Source of the DNA: Labilibaculum sp.
GTDB taxonomy: Bacteria; Bacteroidota; Bacteroidia; Bacteroidales; Marinifilaceae
DNA length: 64,000 bases
Assembly: GCF_963664555.1 (NCBI RefSeq)
Contig: NZ_OY761461.1
Span: 930,001 to 994,000 of the forward strand
Reading direction: 5' to 3'
Within the stretch, counting starts at the first letter, position 1; each line of letters starts with the position of its first letter. The notes under the pieces were generated by a model. It searched no databases and had not been told where the DNA came from. It saw nothing but the letters and a program-made list of their open reading frames with translations. A program made the translations under genes and the position numbers. Below are positions 26,932-34,466 of the stretch, piece by piece.

Positions 26932-27403
26932 ATGCATAGGGGTAGTTTTTATTGTTAAAATACATCCTTTTTTACGAACCAATGATTTTGATAAATGAAT
27001 CGCCAATTATAGATGAATAGTTATTTCGTTTTTTGGTGATGAACTCTAAATTTTCTCATTTGCTTAAGTGCAATCTATTTTCGATCCTGTTAGGTCAAAA
27101 AATAAATCAGAAAGCCTGAGATTTGTTGGCTTAAATTCTTCGATAGATTTATTATCAATTGCTCTATTCAGGCTTTTTCAGTTTGTTTCTATAGAATCTT
27201 AAAAAAAACTAATTCCTTTGAGGTTACTAATTTGTCCACAATTGCCTTTGTACATATATTTTCTCATTTTCAGACGAAGATATTTAAATCACTAAAAAAT
27301 TCATTTGTTTTACTTTCACAATTTAAAAATGCCTAATTTTATGCCTATCTTGAGAAGATCAAAAAGATTTTGATTTAGTTTATTTATTTAGCTGTAATAG
27401 TTT

Positions 27404-28030
27404 ATGGACAAGGATTTTATTCATATTATAGAGAAGTTAAGGGCTTATTTGTTCAAAAATGGTTTAAGTGGCTTTTCTTTTGATAAAGTAAAAGATTTTG
27501 GGGTGTCGCCATCTGATGTATCTAAATTTGTTGATTCGGTAGAGGAGCTGGTTGAAAAAATTCTTGAATACGAACGAAAATCGTTTGAGTCCATTTTTAC
27601 TCAATACAATTTTGAAGGTCAGAATGCGATTGACATATTATTTATTGTAAGTCAGGAGATGAATGATCGTTTCGAAAATTTAACTCCATCCGTTACAATG
27701 GAATTTGAGAGTCATTTCCCGGAAGTGTATAAAAAGCATATGGATGAGAGGATGGAATTTATTTTTGAGAAGATTAAAATAAATATTGAAAAGGGAATGG
27801 CACAAGGTATGTATCGCGATGATCTTAGCAGCGAGATTGTTGGGCGGATGTATTTGGCGAGACTTGAAGACATGCACAACCCTGAACTGTATCCACCGGA
27901 GAGATTTAAGTTTGGTACAATTTACGATACGATGATTGATCAATTTGTAAAAAGCATTGGTACCGAGGATGGAATTAATTATTATCGTCAGCGTAAACAA
28001 TTACTGGGTGTTTTAAGTTTTGGACGATAA
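27404..28030 (+). CDS. TetR/AcrR-family transcriptional regulator
   Basis: A 208-residue TetR-like regulator. The N-terminal ~50 residues (IIEKLRAYLFKNGLSGFSFD and FGVSPSDVSKFVDSVEEL) form a degenerate HTH in which the usual A-x-x-x-G-V-S turn is GVSPSDVSKF. The C-terminal ligand domain shows INIEKGMAQGMYRDDLSSEI and RMYLARLEDMHNPELYP, a pattern common in Bacteroidota TetR proteins. The weak HTH lowers certainty that it still binds DNA conventionally. It lies alone upstream of dus, 101 bases away. Ligand and targets are unknown. Confidence 0.72.
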   Translation: MDKDFIHIIEKLRAYLFKNGLSGFSFDKVKDFGVSPSDVSKFVDSVEELVEKILEYERKSFESIFTQYNFEGQNAIDILFIVSQEMNDRFENLTPSVTMEFESHFPEVYKKHMDERMEFIFEKIKINIEKGMAQGMYRDDLSSEIVGRMYLARLEDMHNPELYPPERFKFGTIYDTMIDQFVKSIGTEDGINYYRQRKQLLGVLSFGR

Positions 28031-28131
28031 ATGATATTTGCAAGAATAAGTTTTCCCGTATTTTGGAGTATTTATTCTGGCGATTGCTTCCTAAATGCAT
28101 TTGGGAGGAATAAACGAGAAATTATAATCAC

Positions 28132-29076
28132 ATGAAAATTTCATTAGCACCTCTTCAGGGATATACTGATTGGGTGTTCCGACAAGCATATGAAAAATGC
28201 ATTGGGGGCGTAGATGAATTCTATACCCCTTTTCTTGTTCTTCAAAATTCAGGAGAAGTAAGAACCTCGCACAAAAGAGAAGTAGAGCCATTTCTGGAAA
28301 GAAATAATCGATTGGTACCTCAGTTTTTAAGCGGATCAGTTGAGGAATTTCAATTTTTTGAGATGTATTTTTCGGATTTAGGGTATAAAAAAATGAATTG
28401 GAATTTAGGCTGTCCTTTTCCTATGGTTACCGGGAAAAAGAAAGGATCTGGCTTGTTGCCATATCCTGAAAAGATAAAGGATATTCTGGAACGTGGATAT
28501 TCCGGGAAAATTGACCTGTCGATTAAAATGCGCTTGGGTTTGGAAGATAAATCGGAGATACTTTCGGTCTTGGATGTGATGAAAAACTTTAATATTGATG
28601 AAATTATCGTTCATCCTCGCATTGGCAAGCAAATGTATAAGGGAAGTGCTGATCGGGATTATTTTCAGCAAATTCAGGAAGGGTTTAATAAAATCATTGG
28701 TTTCAATGGTGATATCGGGACGCTTGATGATTTTGAAAGTTTGAGTACTCAATTGCCAAATCTAAATCATGTAATGATAGGAAGAGGTGTTTTGAAAGAT
28801 TATTGGTTGCCGGCAAAAATAAAAGGAATAGAAATTCCATCTGCAGATATTCGCAAAAAAGCATTGCGTAAAATGCACGACGAAATTTTTTCTACTTATA
28901 ATTCATTTTTAAGTGGGGATACACAGATCCTGCAAAAAGTGAAGCCATTTTGGGAGTATTTTTCCTGTCATTTTGAGGAGGAGAGAAAAGTTTATAAAGG
29001 AATCAAAAAATCGGGTGGCTTAAAAAAATATCACGAGGCTGTTTCGTTTGCTTTCCAGCAAAATGTAAAGGAGTAG
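28132..29076 (+). CDS. tRNA-dihydrouridine synthase family protein
   Basis: A 314-residue FMN enzyme that reduces uridines in tRNA D-loops. Seen: SLAPLQGYTDWVFRQ (the family M-x-x-VTD equivalent), WNLGCPFPMVTGKKKGSG (NxGCP substrate and catalytic loop), LSIKMRLGLED, IIVHPRIGKQMYKGSADRDY (H-x-R-x5-Y-x-G-x-A-D), GFNGDI and MIGRGVLKDYW. These give the TIM-barrel phosphate and FMN contacts. It lies five bases upstream of cbiZ, probably in one transcript, although the pathways are unrelated. Which D position it makes cannot be told. Confidence 0.92.
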   Translation: MKISLAPLQGYTDWVFRQAYEKCIGGVDEFYTPFLVLQNSGEVRTSHKREVEPFLERNNRLVPQFLSGSVEEFQFFEMYFSDLGYKKMNWNLGCPFPMVTGKKKGSGLLPYPEKIKDILERGYSGKIDLSIKMRLGLEDKSEILSVLDVMKNFNIDEIIVHPRIGKQMYKGSADRDYFQQIQEGFNKIIGFNGDIGTLDDFESLSTQLPNLNHVMIGRGVLKDYWLPAKIKGIEIPSADIRKKALRKMHDEIFSTYNSFLSGDTQILQKVKPFWEYFSCHFEEERKVYKGIKKSGGLKKYHEAVSFAFQQNVKE

Positions 29077-29080
29077 AATA

Positions 29081-29749
29081 ATGAAATTTTCAATTGAAAT
29101 AACGGATCAATTCTTTCATGTTGAGTTTCAGCATTCTGTTCGGATGGTAAGTTCAGCGATTTTAAACGGTGGTTGCCAAATTGCTGATCATTTTCTGAAT
29201 ACAAAGGTTGATGCTAACTTTAATGGAGAAAGAACTGATTTTGAATCTCCGGATATTACGCTTAAAGAAATAGTTGACTCCCAAAATTGGGAGGGGAATT
29301 GTGTGGGAATGATGACTGCGGCTTTAATGAGTTCGTTTCGAAGAGTCCGAGTTGAAAAGCAGGGGGTTTGGATAGAGGTTTTTGTTACATCCGGAGTGTC
29401 AAATGCCCGTAGGGCAGGAGATGAGGCTGATTATCAATTCGTAAATGAAGAGTATCAAAAAGTCGGGACTATTAATATTCTGGTTACCACAAATGCGAAT
29501 CTTTCTGACGCAAGCATGATTGAATGTGTTATGATGGTTGCAGAAGCAAAGGTAGCTTGCTTACAGGATTTAAATATTAAGAGCCCGGTTAGTGGATTAT
29601 TGGCTACGGGAACAGGAACTGATTCTACAGCAATTGCATGTGGTACAGGTCCAATGGTTCAGTATTGTGGTAAACATGTTTTGTTTGGGGAGATGTTGGC
29701 AAAAACAACTTATAAAGCCATTCAAGAATCATTATCGGTAGCTAGATAA
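29081..29749 (+). CDS. cbiZ: Adenosylcobinamide amidohydrolase CbiZ
   Basis: A 222-residue CbiZ-family enzyme. CbiZ cuts the aminopropanol (or whole nucleotide loop) from corrinoids to release adenosylcobyric acid, allowing scavenged cobamides to be remodelled with another lower ligand (established for archaeal and Rhodobacter CbiZ). Motifs seen: VTSGVSNARRAGDEA, VGTINILVTTNANLSDASM, ECVMMVAEAKVACLQDLNI, and GLLATGTGTDSTAIACGTG. The convergent neighbours are a P-loop ATPase and cobQ, which makes cobyric acid from the a,c-diamide, so all three act around the same intermediate. The last 28 bases overlap the 3' end of the ATPase gene on the other strand. Confidence 0.9.
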   Translation: MKFSIEITDQFFHVEFQHSVRMVSSAILNGGCQIADHFLNTKVDANFNGERTDFESPDITLKEIVDSQNWEGNCVGMMTAALMSSFRRVRVEKQGVWIEVFVTSGVSNARRAGDEADYQFVNEEYQKVGTINILVTTNANLSDASMIECVMMVAEAKVACLQDLNIKSPVSGLLATGTGTDSTAIACGTGPMVQYCGKHVLFGEMLAKTTYKAIQESLSVAR

Positions 29750-30270
29750 TTAGTAATAAATTGGGCTCTTTTTGCTACTGAATCTTTCGGAAGTTCAACA
29801 ACAGTAAACCCCAATTCTTTATAAGTGTTTTTTAGGAAAACAGATATTTCTATTGCATCCTCAAATGATTCAGGTCTTTCTGCATCGTTAATAAAAATAG
29901 CTTTCCAAGGTGGAGCAAGAAATACGGTTTTGTTGTATTGGTCTGATTTTTTAAAATATTTTAATGGAACAGTCAATCCTCCTCTTCTTACGTAAGCGAT
30001 TATATCGGGTAAACCACGATCAAAAAAACATGTTCCTTCTGTAGCACATTCAGTAAGTTGTGAACTCATACGTTCAAAACAAATTTCAGCAAATTCGGAT
30101 AAATTACGCCATGGTACCTTGTCGCCTCCAATTTGGTGCTGTTCCTGAATAACAATCCGTGATATTTCTTTGAAGCACTGATAGCCTTGTTCTGATAATT
30201 TATTTAATAGAGTAGATTTTCCTGATCCTGGTCCACCAGTAATTATGTATCGGTTGTGGTATTTGTTCAT
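29722..30270 (-). CDS. AAA_28-type P-loop ATPase/kinase in a corrinoid locus
   Basis: A 182-residue P-loop protein. Walker A is GGPGSGKST (residues ~12-20). It is followed by FKEISRIVIQEQHQIGGDK and CFFDRGLPDIIAYVRRGG, the Walker B-like and lid segments, and FLAPPWKAIFINDAERPESF. This matches the AAA_28 group related to the NadR nicotinamide-riboside kinase domain, so it may be a small-molecule kinase. It starts six bases after the cobQ stop on the same strand and is surely co-transcribed. A role in corrinoid salvage is an inference from context; a phosphorylating step on a cobinamide, a-ribazole or Thr-derived precursor are possibilities. The ATPase fold is firm. Confidence 0.8.
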   Translation of the reverse strand: MNKYHNRYIITGGPGSGKSTLLNKLSEQGYQCFKEISRIVIQEQHQIGGDKVPWRNLSEFAEICFERMSSQLTECATEGTCFFDRGLPDIIAYVRRGGLTVPLKYFKKSDQYNKTVFLAPPWKAIFINDAERPESFEDAIEISVFLKNTYKELGFTVVELPKDSVAKRAQFITNYLATDNDS

Positions 30271-30276
30271 ATTCAG

Positions 30277-31749
30277 TTAATCTTCTTTTAAATGAACGTA
30301 AAACAAATTCATATCTATATTTTCTCTTATAAGATTGGCTAGCTTGTCGTATTGGTTTTCTTTAAATTCCTGATAATTAAAATCAATTTCCTGTTCCAGA
30401 TTGAATCCGGATAACAGGTGTTGAACCACAATTTTATTGTCAAGAATGCCGTGAATATAGCTTCCCCAACAGTTTTGGTTAAGAAAATAGCCATCGGTTT
30501 TTCCATTTGATAAAATGCATAGCGGTGTGTTGTTTTGAACAGCAATAGTTTCTCCCATATGAATCTCGTATCCAGAGCATTCTTTATTCGAATTTCTGAA
30601 TTTGAAAGTGCATTGTTCCGTGAGTTTTACATTGGTGATTGTTGTTTCTACAGGAAGAATTCCCAGACCGGCAATGCACTCTATGTTGCCTTCAATTTGA
30701 AGAGGATCGCTAATTTTTTCACCCATCATTTGATAGCCACCACAAATACCTATTACTTTCTTGCCGTTTTTATGAGCTTTTACAATAGATAAGGCAACAC
30801 CATTTTGTTTTAGTTCCTGAAGATCAGAAATGGTATTTTTGCTACCTGGCAGGATTATGATGTCGGCAGTTTCTATTTCTGAAGGATTGTTTGTATAGAA
30901 AAGATGAACTCTTGGATCATGTTCCAGAACGTCAAAATCAGTAAAATTGGCCATTCGGGGTAAAATCACGACAGCACAGTTAATTTTTCCTTTACTGGAT
31001 GTTTTTGATTTTTTACCGAGACTAACTGAATCTTCTTCCTCGATATGGATATCTTTAAAATAGGGGAGAATTCCGATAACAGGTTTGCCGGTAAGATCTT
31101 CGATAATCTTTTTTCCGTCTTCAAATAGTTTTATGTCTCCTCTAAATTTGTTGATGATAATTCCTTTGATTTGATTTCGTTCGTCTTCATTGAGTAACTG
31201 AATGCTTCCATAAATACTAGCGAAAACACCACCTTTATCTATATCAGCAATTAAATAGGTAACCGCATTGGCTTCAATAGCCATTCGCATGTTGGTGATA
31301 TCCCTGGTTTTTAAATTTAGTTCGGATATGCTGCCTGCTCCTTCCAATACAACAGGATTGTATTTTTCGTTTAAACGATGAAATGCAGATTTTGCTTCTT
31401 CAAATAAAGCATGCTTATTATTTCCCATAAAATATTCGACCGCAGTTTGAGTGCCAATAGGTTTACCATTCAAAACTACTTGCGAACTTTTATCATTTGT
31501 AGGCTTTAATAAGACAGGATTCATATCGGTATGACAAGCTAATCCGCAGGCTTCTGCCTGAACGGCCTGTGCCCGGCCAATTTCAAATCCTTCTGGTGTT
31601 GCGAAAGAGTTTAGTGACATATTTTGAGCCTTGAATGGAGCTGGTTGATAGCCATCCTGCTTAAGAATTCTGCAAAAACCTGTGTTGACAATGCTTTTTC
31701 CAACATCTGATCCTGTACCAACAAACATTAAAGGTCTTAATTTAGTCAT
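30277..31749 (-). CDS. cobQ: Cobyric acid synthase CobQ/CbiP
   Basis: A 490-residue glutamine-dependent amidotransferase that adds four amide groups (b, d, e, g) to adenosylcobyrinic acid a,c-diamide. The N-terminal dethiobiotin-synthetase-like domain has the P-loop GTGSDVGKS and QNMSLNSFATPEG with GRAQAVQAEACG. The C-terminal class I glutaminase has the nucleophile Cys in VIGICGGYQMMG and the histidine regions SGYEIHMGET and SYIHGILDN. The length is normal. It begins an operon with the P-loop gene and is convergent with cbiZ. No cobalamin riboswitch (no B12 box) is visible in the 398 bases upstream. Confidence 0.95.
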   Translation of the reverse strand: MTKLRPLMFVGTGSDVGKSIVNTGFCRILKQDGYQPAPFKAQNMSLNSFATPEGFEIGRAQAVQAEACGLACHTDMNPVLLKPTNDKSSQVVLNGKPIGTQTAVEYFMGNNKHALFEEAKSAFHRLNEKYNPVVLEGAGSISELNLKTRDITNMRMAIEANAVTYLIADIDKGGVFASIYGSIQLLNEDERNQIKGIIINKFRGDIKLFEDGKKIIEDLTGKPVIGILPYFKDIHIEEEDSVSLGKKSKTSSKGKINCAVVILPRMANFTDFDVLEHDPRVHLFYTNNPSEIETADIIILPGSKNTISDLQELKQNGVALSIVKAHKNGKKVIGICGGYQMMGEKISDPLQIEGNIECIAGLGILPVETTITNVKLTEQCTFKFRNSNKECSGYEIHMGETIAVQNNTPLCILSNGKTDGYFLNQNCWGSYIHGILDNKIVVQHLLSGFNLEQEIDFNYQEFKENQYDKLANLIRENIDMNLFYVHLKED

Positions 31750-32147
31750 AAAGTGTTTATTTTCAATTCAACTAATGGAAATAGTCGATATTTAAAAAGA
31801 GTAATTTCATTTGGTTTTCAAAATTAGTCTTTTTTTATCGAGTTGTTTTTGTTGTAAAACAGTATTTTTGGGAAAATTAGTGAGGTTTGACTGAATGAAA
31901 ATGTAAGGTTGATGCCTGAGTGAATTGGTTCTAAATATTGTGGATCTGTAGTTTTTGATTTTATTTGCTTATGAATTAGTAATAATTTTGCTAATATTGT
32001 AATGAATTGCAACAAGTGGTCTCTTTATAATATTAAACTAGCTGCATGGTAATGTCTCTCATGTGGAATTTTAACCAGATCATTCTGGAATGTTTAAATT
32101 TCGTGCAATCATCTACTAACTATTTAATATCTAAATCATAAATACCA
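31750..32147. other. Divergent intergenic region between cobQ and the Lrp regulator
   Basis: 398 AT-rich bases. A dyad CCAGA-TCAT-TCTGG lies at 32075-32088, followed closely by TAAATTTC, one base from a -7 consensus. This is a candidate promoter-operator for the Lrp-type gene at 32148. No riboswitch or credible ORF is seen; a minus frame at 31824-32015 lacks coding features. Confidence 0.45.
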
Positions 32148-32603
32148 ATGAAAGTTCAAATTGATGCTGTAGATCAGAAGATTCTATCTTACTTGATTAA
32201 AAATGCAAGGATTCCATTTTTGGAAATAGCAAGAGAGTGTGGGATTTCTGGTGCTGCAATTCATCAAAGGGTTAAAAAACTGGAAGATGCAGGGATTATT
32301 GATGGATCAAGATTCATTGTTAAGCCAAGAGCTTTAGGATACGAGGTGTGTGCCTTTGTTGGTATTTCTCTTGATCATGCACATCAATATAAAATGGTTG
32401 TAGAAAAAATTGATGCTATTCCTGAAATAGTAGAATGTCATTTTACCACTGGCAACTTTACATTTTTGGTAAAGATGCTTTGTAGGGACAATCAACATTT
32501 GATGGATATCTTAATTAATACTCTACAAAATATTCCTGGAATATCAAAAACGGAAACATTTATTTCTTTGGATCAAACAGTCGATCGGGAAATTAAACTA
32601 TAA
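32148..32603 (+). CDS. Lrp/AsnC-family transcriptional regulator
   Basis: A 151-residue Lrp-like regulator. The winged HTH covers ~1-60 (VDQKILSYLIKNARIPFLEI and CGISGAAIHQRVKKLEDAGI, with the recognition helix AAIHQRVKKL). The C-terminal RAM domain is a ferredoxin-like fold for amino-acid binding and oligomerisation (ALGYEVCAFVGISLDH and IPEIVECHFTTGNFTFLVKM). The family senses amino acids. The dyad at 32075-32088 upstream may be its own operator. It is followed by a terminator and then pepP on the same strand; a link to peptide use is suggested by context only. Confidence 0.93.
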   Translation: MKVQIDAVDQKILSYLIKNARIPFLEIARECGISGAAIHQRVKKLEDAGIIDGSRFIVKPRALGYEVCAFVGISLDHAHQYKMVVEKIDAIPEIVECHFTTGNFTFLVKMLCRDNQHLMDILINTLQNIPGISKTETFISLDQTVDREIKL

Positions 32604-32626
32604 GATTAAATTTTTTGAATTAAGAG

Positions 32627-32651
32627 GCTTTCATTATTGAAAGCTTTTTTT
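32627..32651 (+). terminator. Terminator after the Lrp-type gene
   Basis: GCTTTC (32627-32632) and GAAAGC (32639-32644) with a six-base loop, followed by T7. Confidence 0.8.
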
Positions 32652-32742
32652 GTATCTATAAATAGTTGTTATAGTTTACCAAATACCTCTCTTTTTTGTA
32701 TCTTTCGATTCATTTTACAAAACACTTAAAATATAAATCAAC

Positions 32743-34128
32743 ATGTTTCCAAAAGAAGTATATATTAAAAGACGTAACCAATTACGTGAAATAATGAAAG
32801 ACGGAATTGCATTGGTATTAGGCAATCCTGAAGCACCTATGAATTATGCCGGGAATGTTTATCATTACCGTCAGGATAGTACATTTTTGTACTTCTTTGG
32901 TATCGATCATCCTGGTTTTGCGGGGGTTTTTGATATCGATAATAATAAGGATTACATTTTTGGTAATGATGTTGATATTGATGATATAATTTGGATGGGG
33001 CCACAGTCAAGTGTTGTCGATCAAGCTGCACGTTTTGGTGTTGAAAACACAGCTCCGTTTAATGATTTGAAATCTCTTGTTGCTGAAGCAATAAAAGAAG
33101 GTAGAAAAATTCATTTCTTACCTGTCTACCGTGCCGAAAATAAAATCTTGATTCATGAAATGATTGGCACGCCATTAAATGCAATTAAGGAGAATGCATC
33201 AGAAGAATTTGTTAAAGCAGTTATTTCTCTTCGTGAAATAAAAGATGAATACGAAATTAAGGAATTAGAGCGTGCCGCGGCAATAGGGTATGAGATTCAT
33301 ACTACGGCAATGAAAATGGCCAAAGATGGAGTTTATGAAAGAGAAATCGCCGGAGAATGCGAGGCTATAGCATTAAGGGCAGGAGGACTTCTCTCATTCC
33401 CAGCTATTGTTTCGCGAAGAGGAGAAACTTTACACAATCATGAGCATGGTAATCTGCTTAAAACAGGAGATTTATTGCTTGTAGATAGTGGTGCTGAAAC
33501 CGATTCTCATTATGCTTCAGATAATACCCGAACAATTCCTGTGGGAGGAAAATTTAGCCAAAAGCAAAAGGAAATATATGAAATTGTGTTGGCGGGAATC
33601 AACAAAGGTAATGAGTTGATTCGTCCTGGAGTTACTTATCAAAGTATTCATTTGGAGGTTTGTAAAGTACTTGCTTCTGGTTTAAAGGAAGTTGGCTTAA
33701 TGAAAGGGGATGTTGAAGAAGCTGTGAAGGCTGGCGCTCATGCCTTATTTATGCCACATGGTCTTGGTCACATGATGGGATTGGATGTGCACGACATGGA
33801 AGATTTCGGAGAGAACCTGGTTGGATACGATGAAAAGGTTCAAAGAATTGATCAGTTTGGAACTGCCTATTTACGTCTTGGAAAAGAACTGAAACCAGGT
33901 TTTGTAATCACTAACGAGCCGGGAATTTATTTTATTCCGGCATTAATGGACAAATGGAAGCAGGAAGGATTGCATTTGGATTATATCAATTACGATAAGG
34001 TTTATGAATATCGTACGTTTGGAGGTATTCGTTTGGAAGATGATGTGTTGGTAACTGAACAGGGGAATCGTTTAATCGGAAAGAGGATTCCTGTTAGTGT
34101 AGAGGATGTAGAGGATGTAATGAGTTAA
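32743..34128 (+). CDS. pepP: Xaa-Pro aminopeptidase (aminopeptidase P, M24B)
   Basis: A 461-residue dimetal peptidase that removes N-terminal residues before proline. The N-terminal AMP_N domain (~1-175) includes DSTFLYFFGIDHPGF. The pita-bread catalytic domain shows the ligands: D248 in LLVDSGAETDS, D in ASDNTRTIPVGG, H in MPHGLGHMMGLDVHD, E in ITNEPGIYF, and E in RLEDDVLVTE. The length matches E. coli PepP. The protein has no signal peptide and should be cytoplasmic, completing the breakdown of proline peptides, a task that fits with the S9 peptidases in this window. A terminator follows. Confidence 0.95.
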   Translation: MFPKEVYIKRRNQLREIMKDGIALVLGNPEAPMNYAGNVYHYRQDSTFLYFFGIDHPGFAGVFDIDNNKDYIFGNDVDIDDIIWMGPQSSVVDQAARFGVENTAPFNDLKSLVAEAIKEGRKIHFLPVYRAENKILIHEMIGTPLNAIKENASEEFVKAVISLREIKDEYEIKELERAAAIGYEIHTTAMKMAKDGVYEREIAGECEAIALRAGGLLSFPAIVSRRGETLHNHEHGNLLKTGDLLLVDSGAETDSHYASDNTRTIPVGGKFSQKQKEIYEIVLAGINKGNELIRPGVTYQSIHLEVCKVLASGLKEVGLMKGDVEEAVKAGAHALFMPHGLGHMMGLDVHDMEDFGENLVGYDEKVQRIDQFGTAYLRLGKELKPGFVITNEPGIYFIPALMDKWKQEGLHLDYINYDKVYEYRTFGGIRLEDDVLVTEQGNRLIGKRIPVSVEDVEDVMS

Positions 34129-34151
34129 ATACTAATAGTAAATATATTTAA

Positions 34152-34185
34152 AAGGCAGCGTTTCTGGTAAATGCTGCCTTTTTTA
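34152..34185 (+). terminator. Terminator after pepP
   Basis: AAGGCAGC (34152-34159) and GCTGCCTT (34173-34180) form a perfect stem, followed by T6. The remaining 280 bases to the giant gene are AT-rich and show no clear consensus promoter; near-misses such as TAATTTTA occur. Confidence 0.88.
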
Positions 34186-34466
34186 TTATCGTTAATTTGT
34201 TTAATTTTACTTAAACTTACATTTTTAATAACAAACATGTAACCAAAATCATCATTTATCAGTTTAAACAGTTACTTTGTGGAACTTTTTTAGACTCAAA
34301 AGGAAATAATAATTGATTTGATGAGTTGCGTCTTTCAAATATATTGTAAAATATAAAATTGGATGGTTTTGTGAGTTGCTTTGGTTGATTAATTTTATGT
34401 TGTTTTTTCAATGTAAAGTGTCTTTCATTGCACATTAATTTCGTTTTAACTTTGAATCTTAATGAT

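Larger units (their letters stand above)
26706..27403. other. Gene-poor 698-base region
   Basis: Holds a candidate minus-strand small RNA (26820-26917) with its -7 element (26931-26924). A large inverted repeat, AAAGCCTGA/TCAGGCTTT, lies at 27111-27176, separated by 48 bases and followed by T-rich sequence. A 28-codon plus-strand ORF (26723-26809, start MHLMKLIAIFLVF) begins 18 bases after the thioredoxin gene and is hydrophobic; it may be chance. Nothing else is visible. Confidence 0.55.

Noticed and set aside
31824-32015. 63-codon minus-strand frame between cobQ and the Lrp gene
   Set aside because: Low-complexity AT-rich translation with no motif or start context; better explained as intergenic sequence.
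31750-32147. Cobalamin riboswitch upstream of cobQ
   Set aside because: No B12-box-like conserved core was found on the minus strand.
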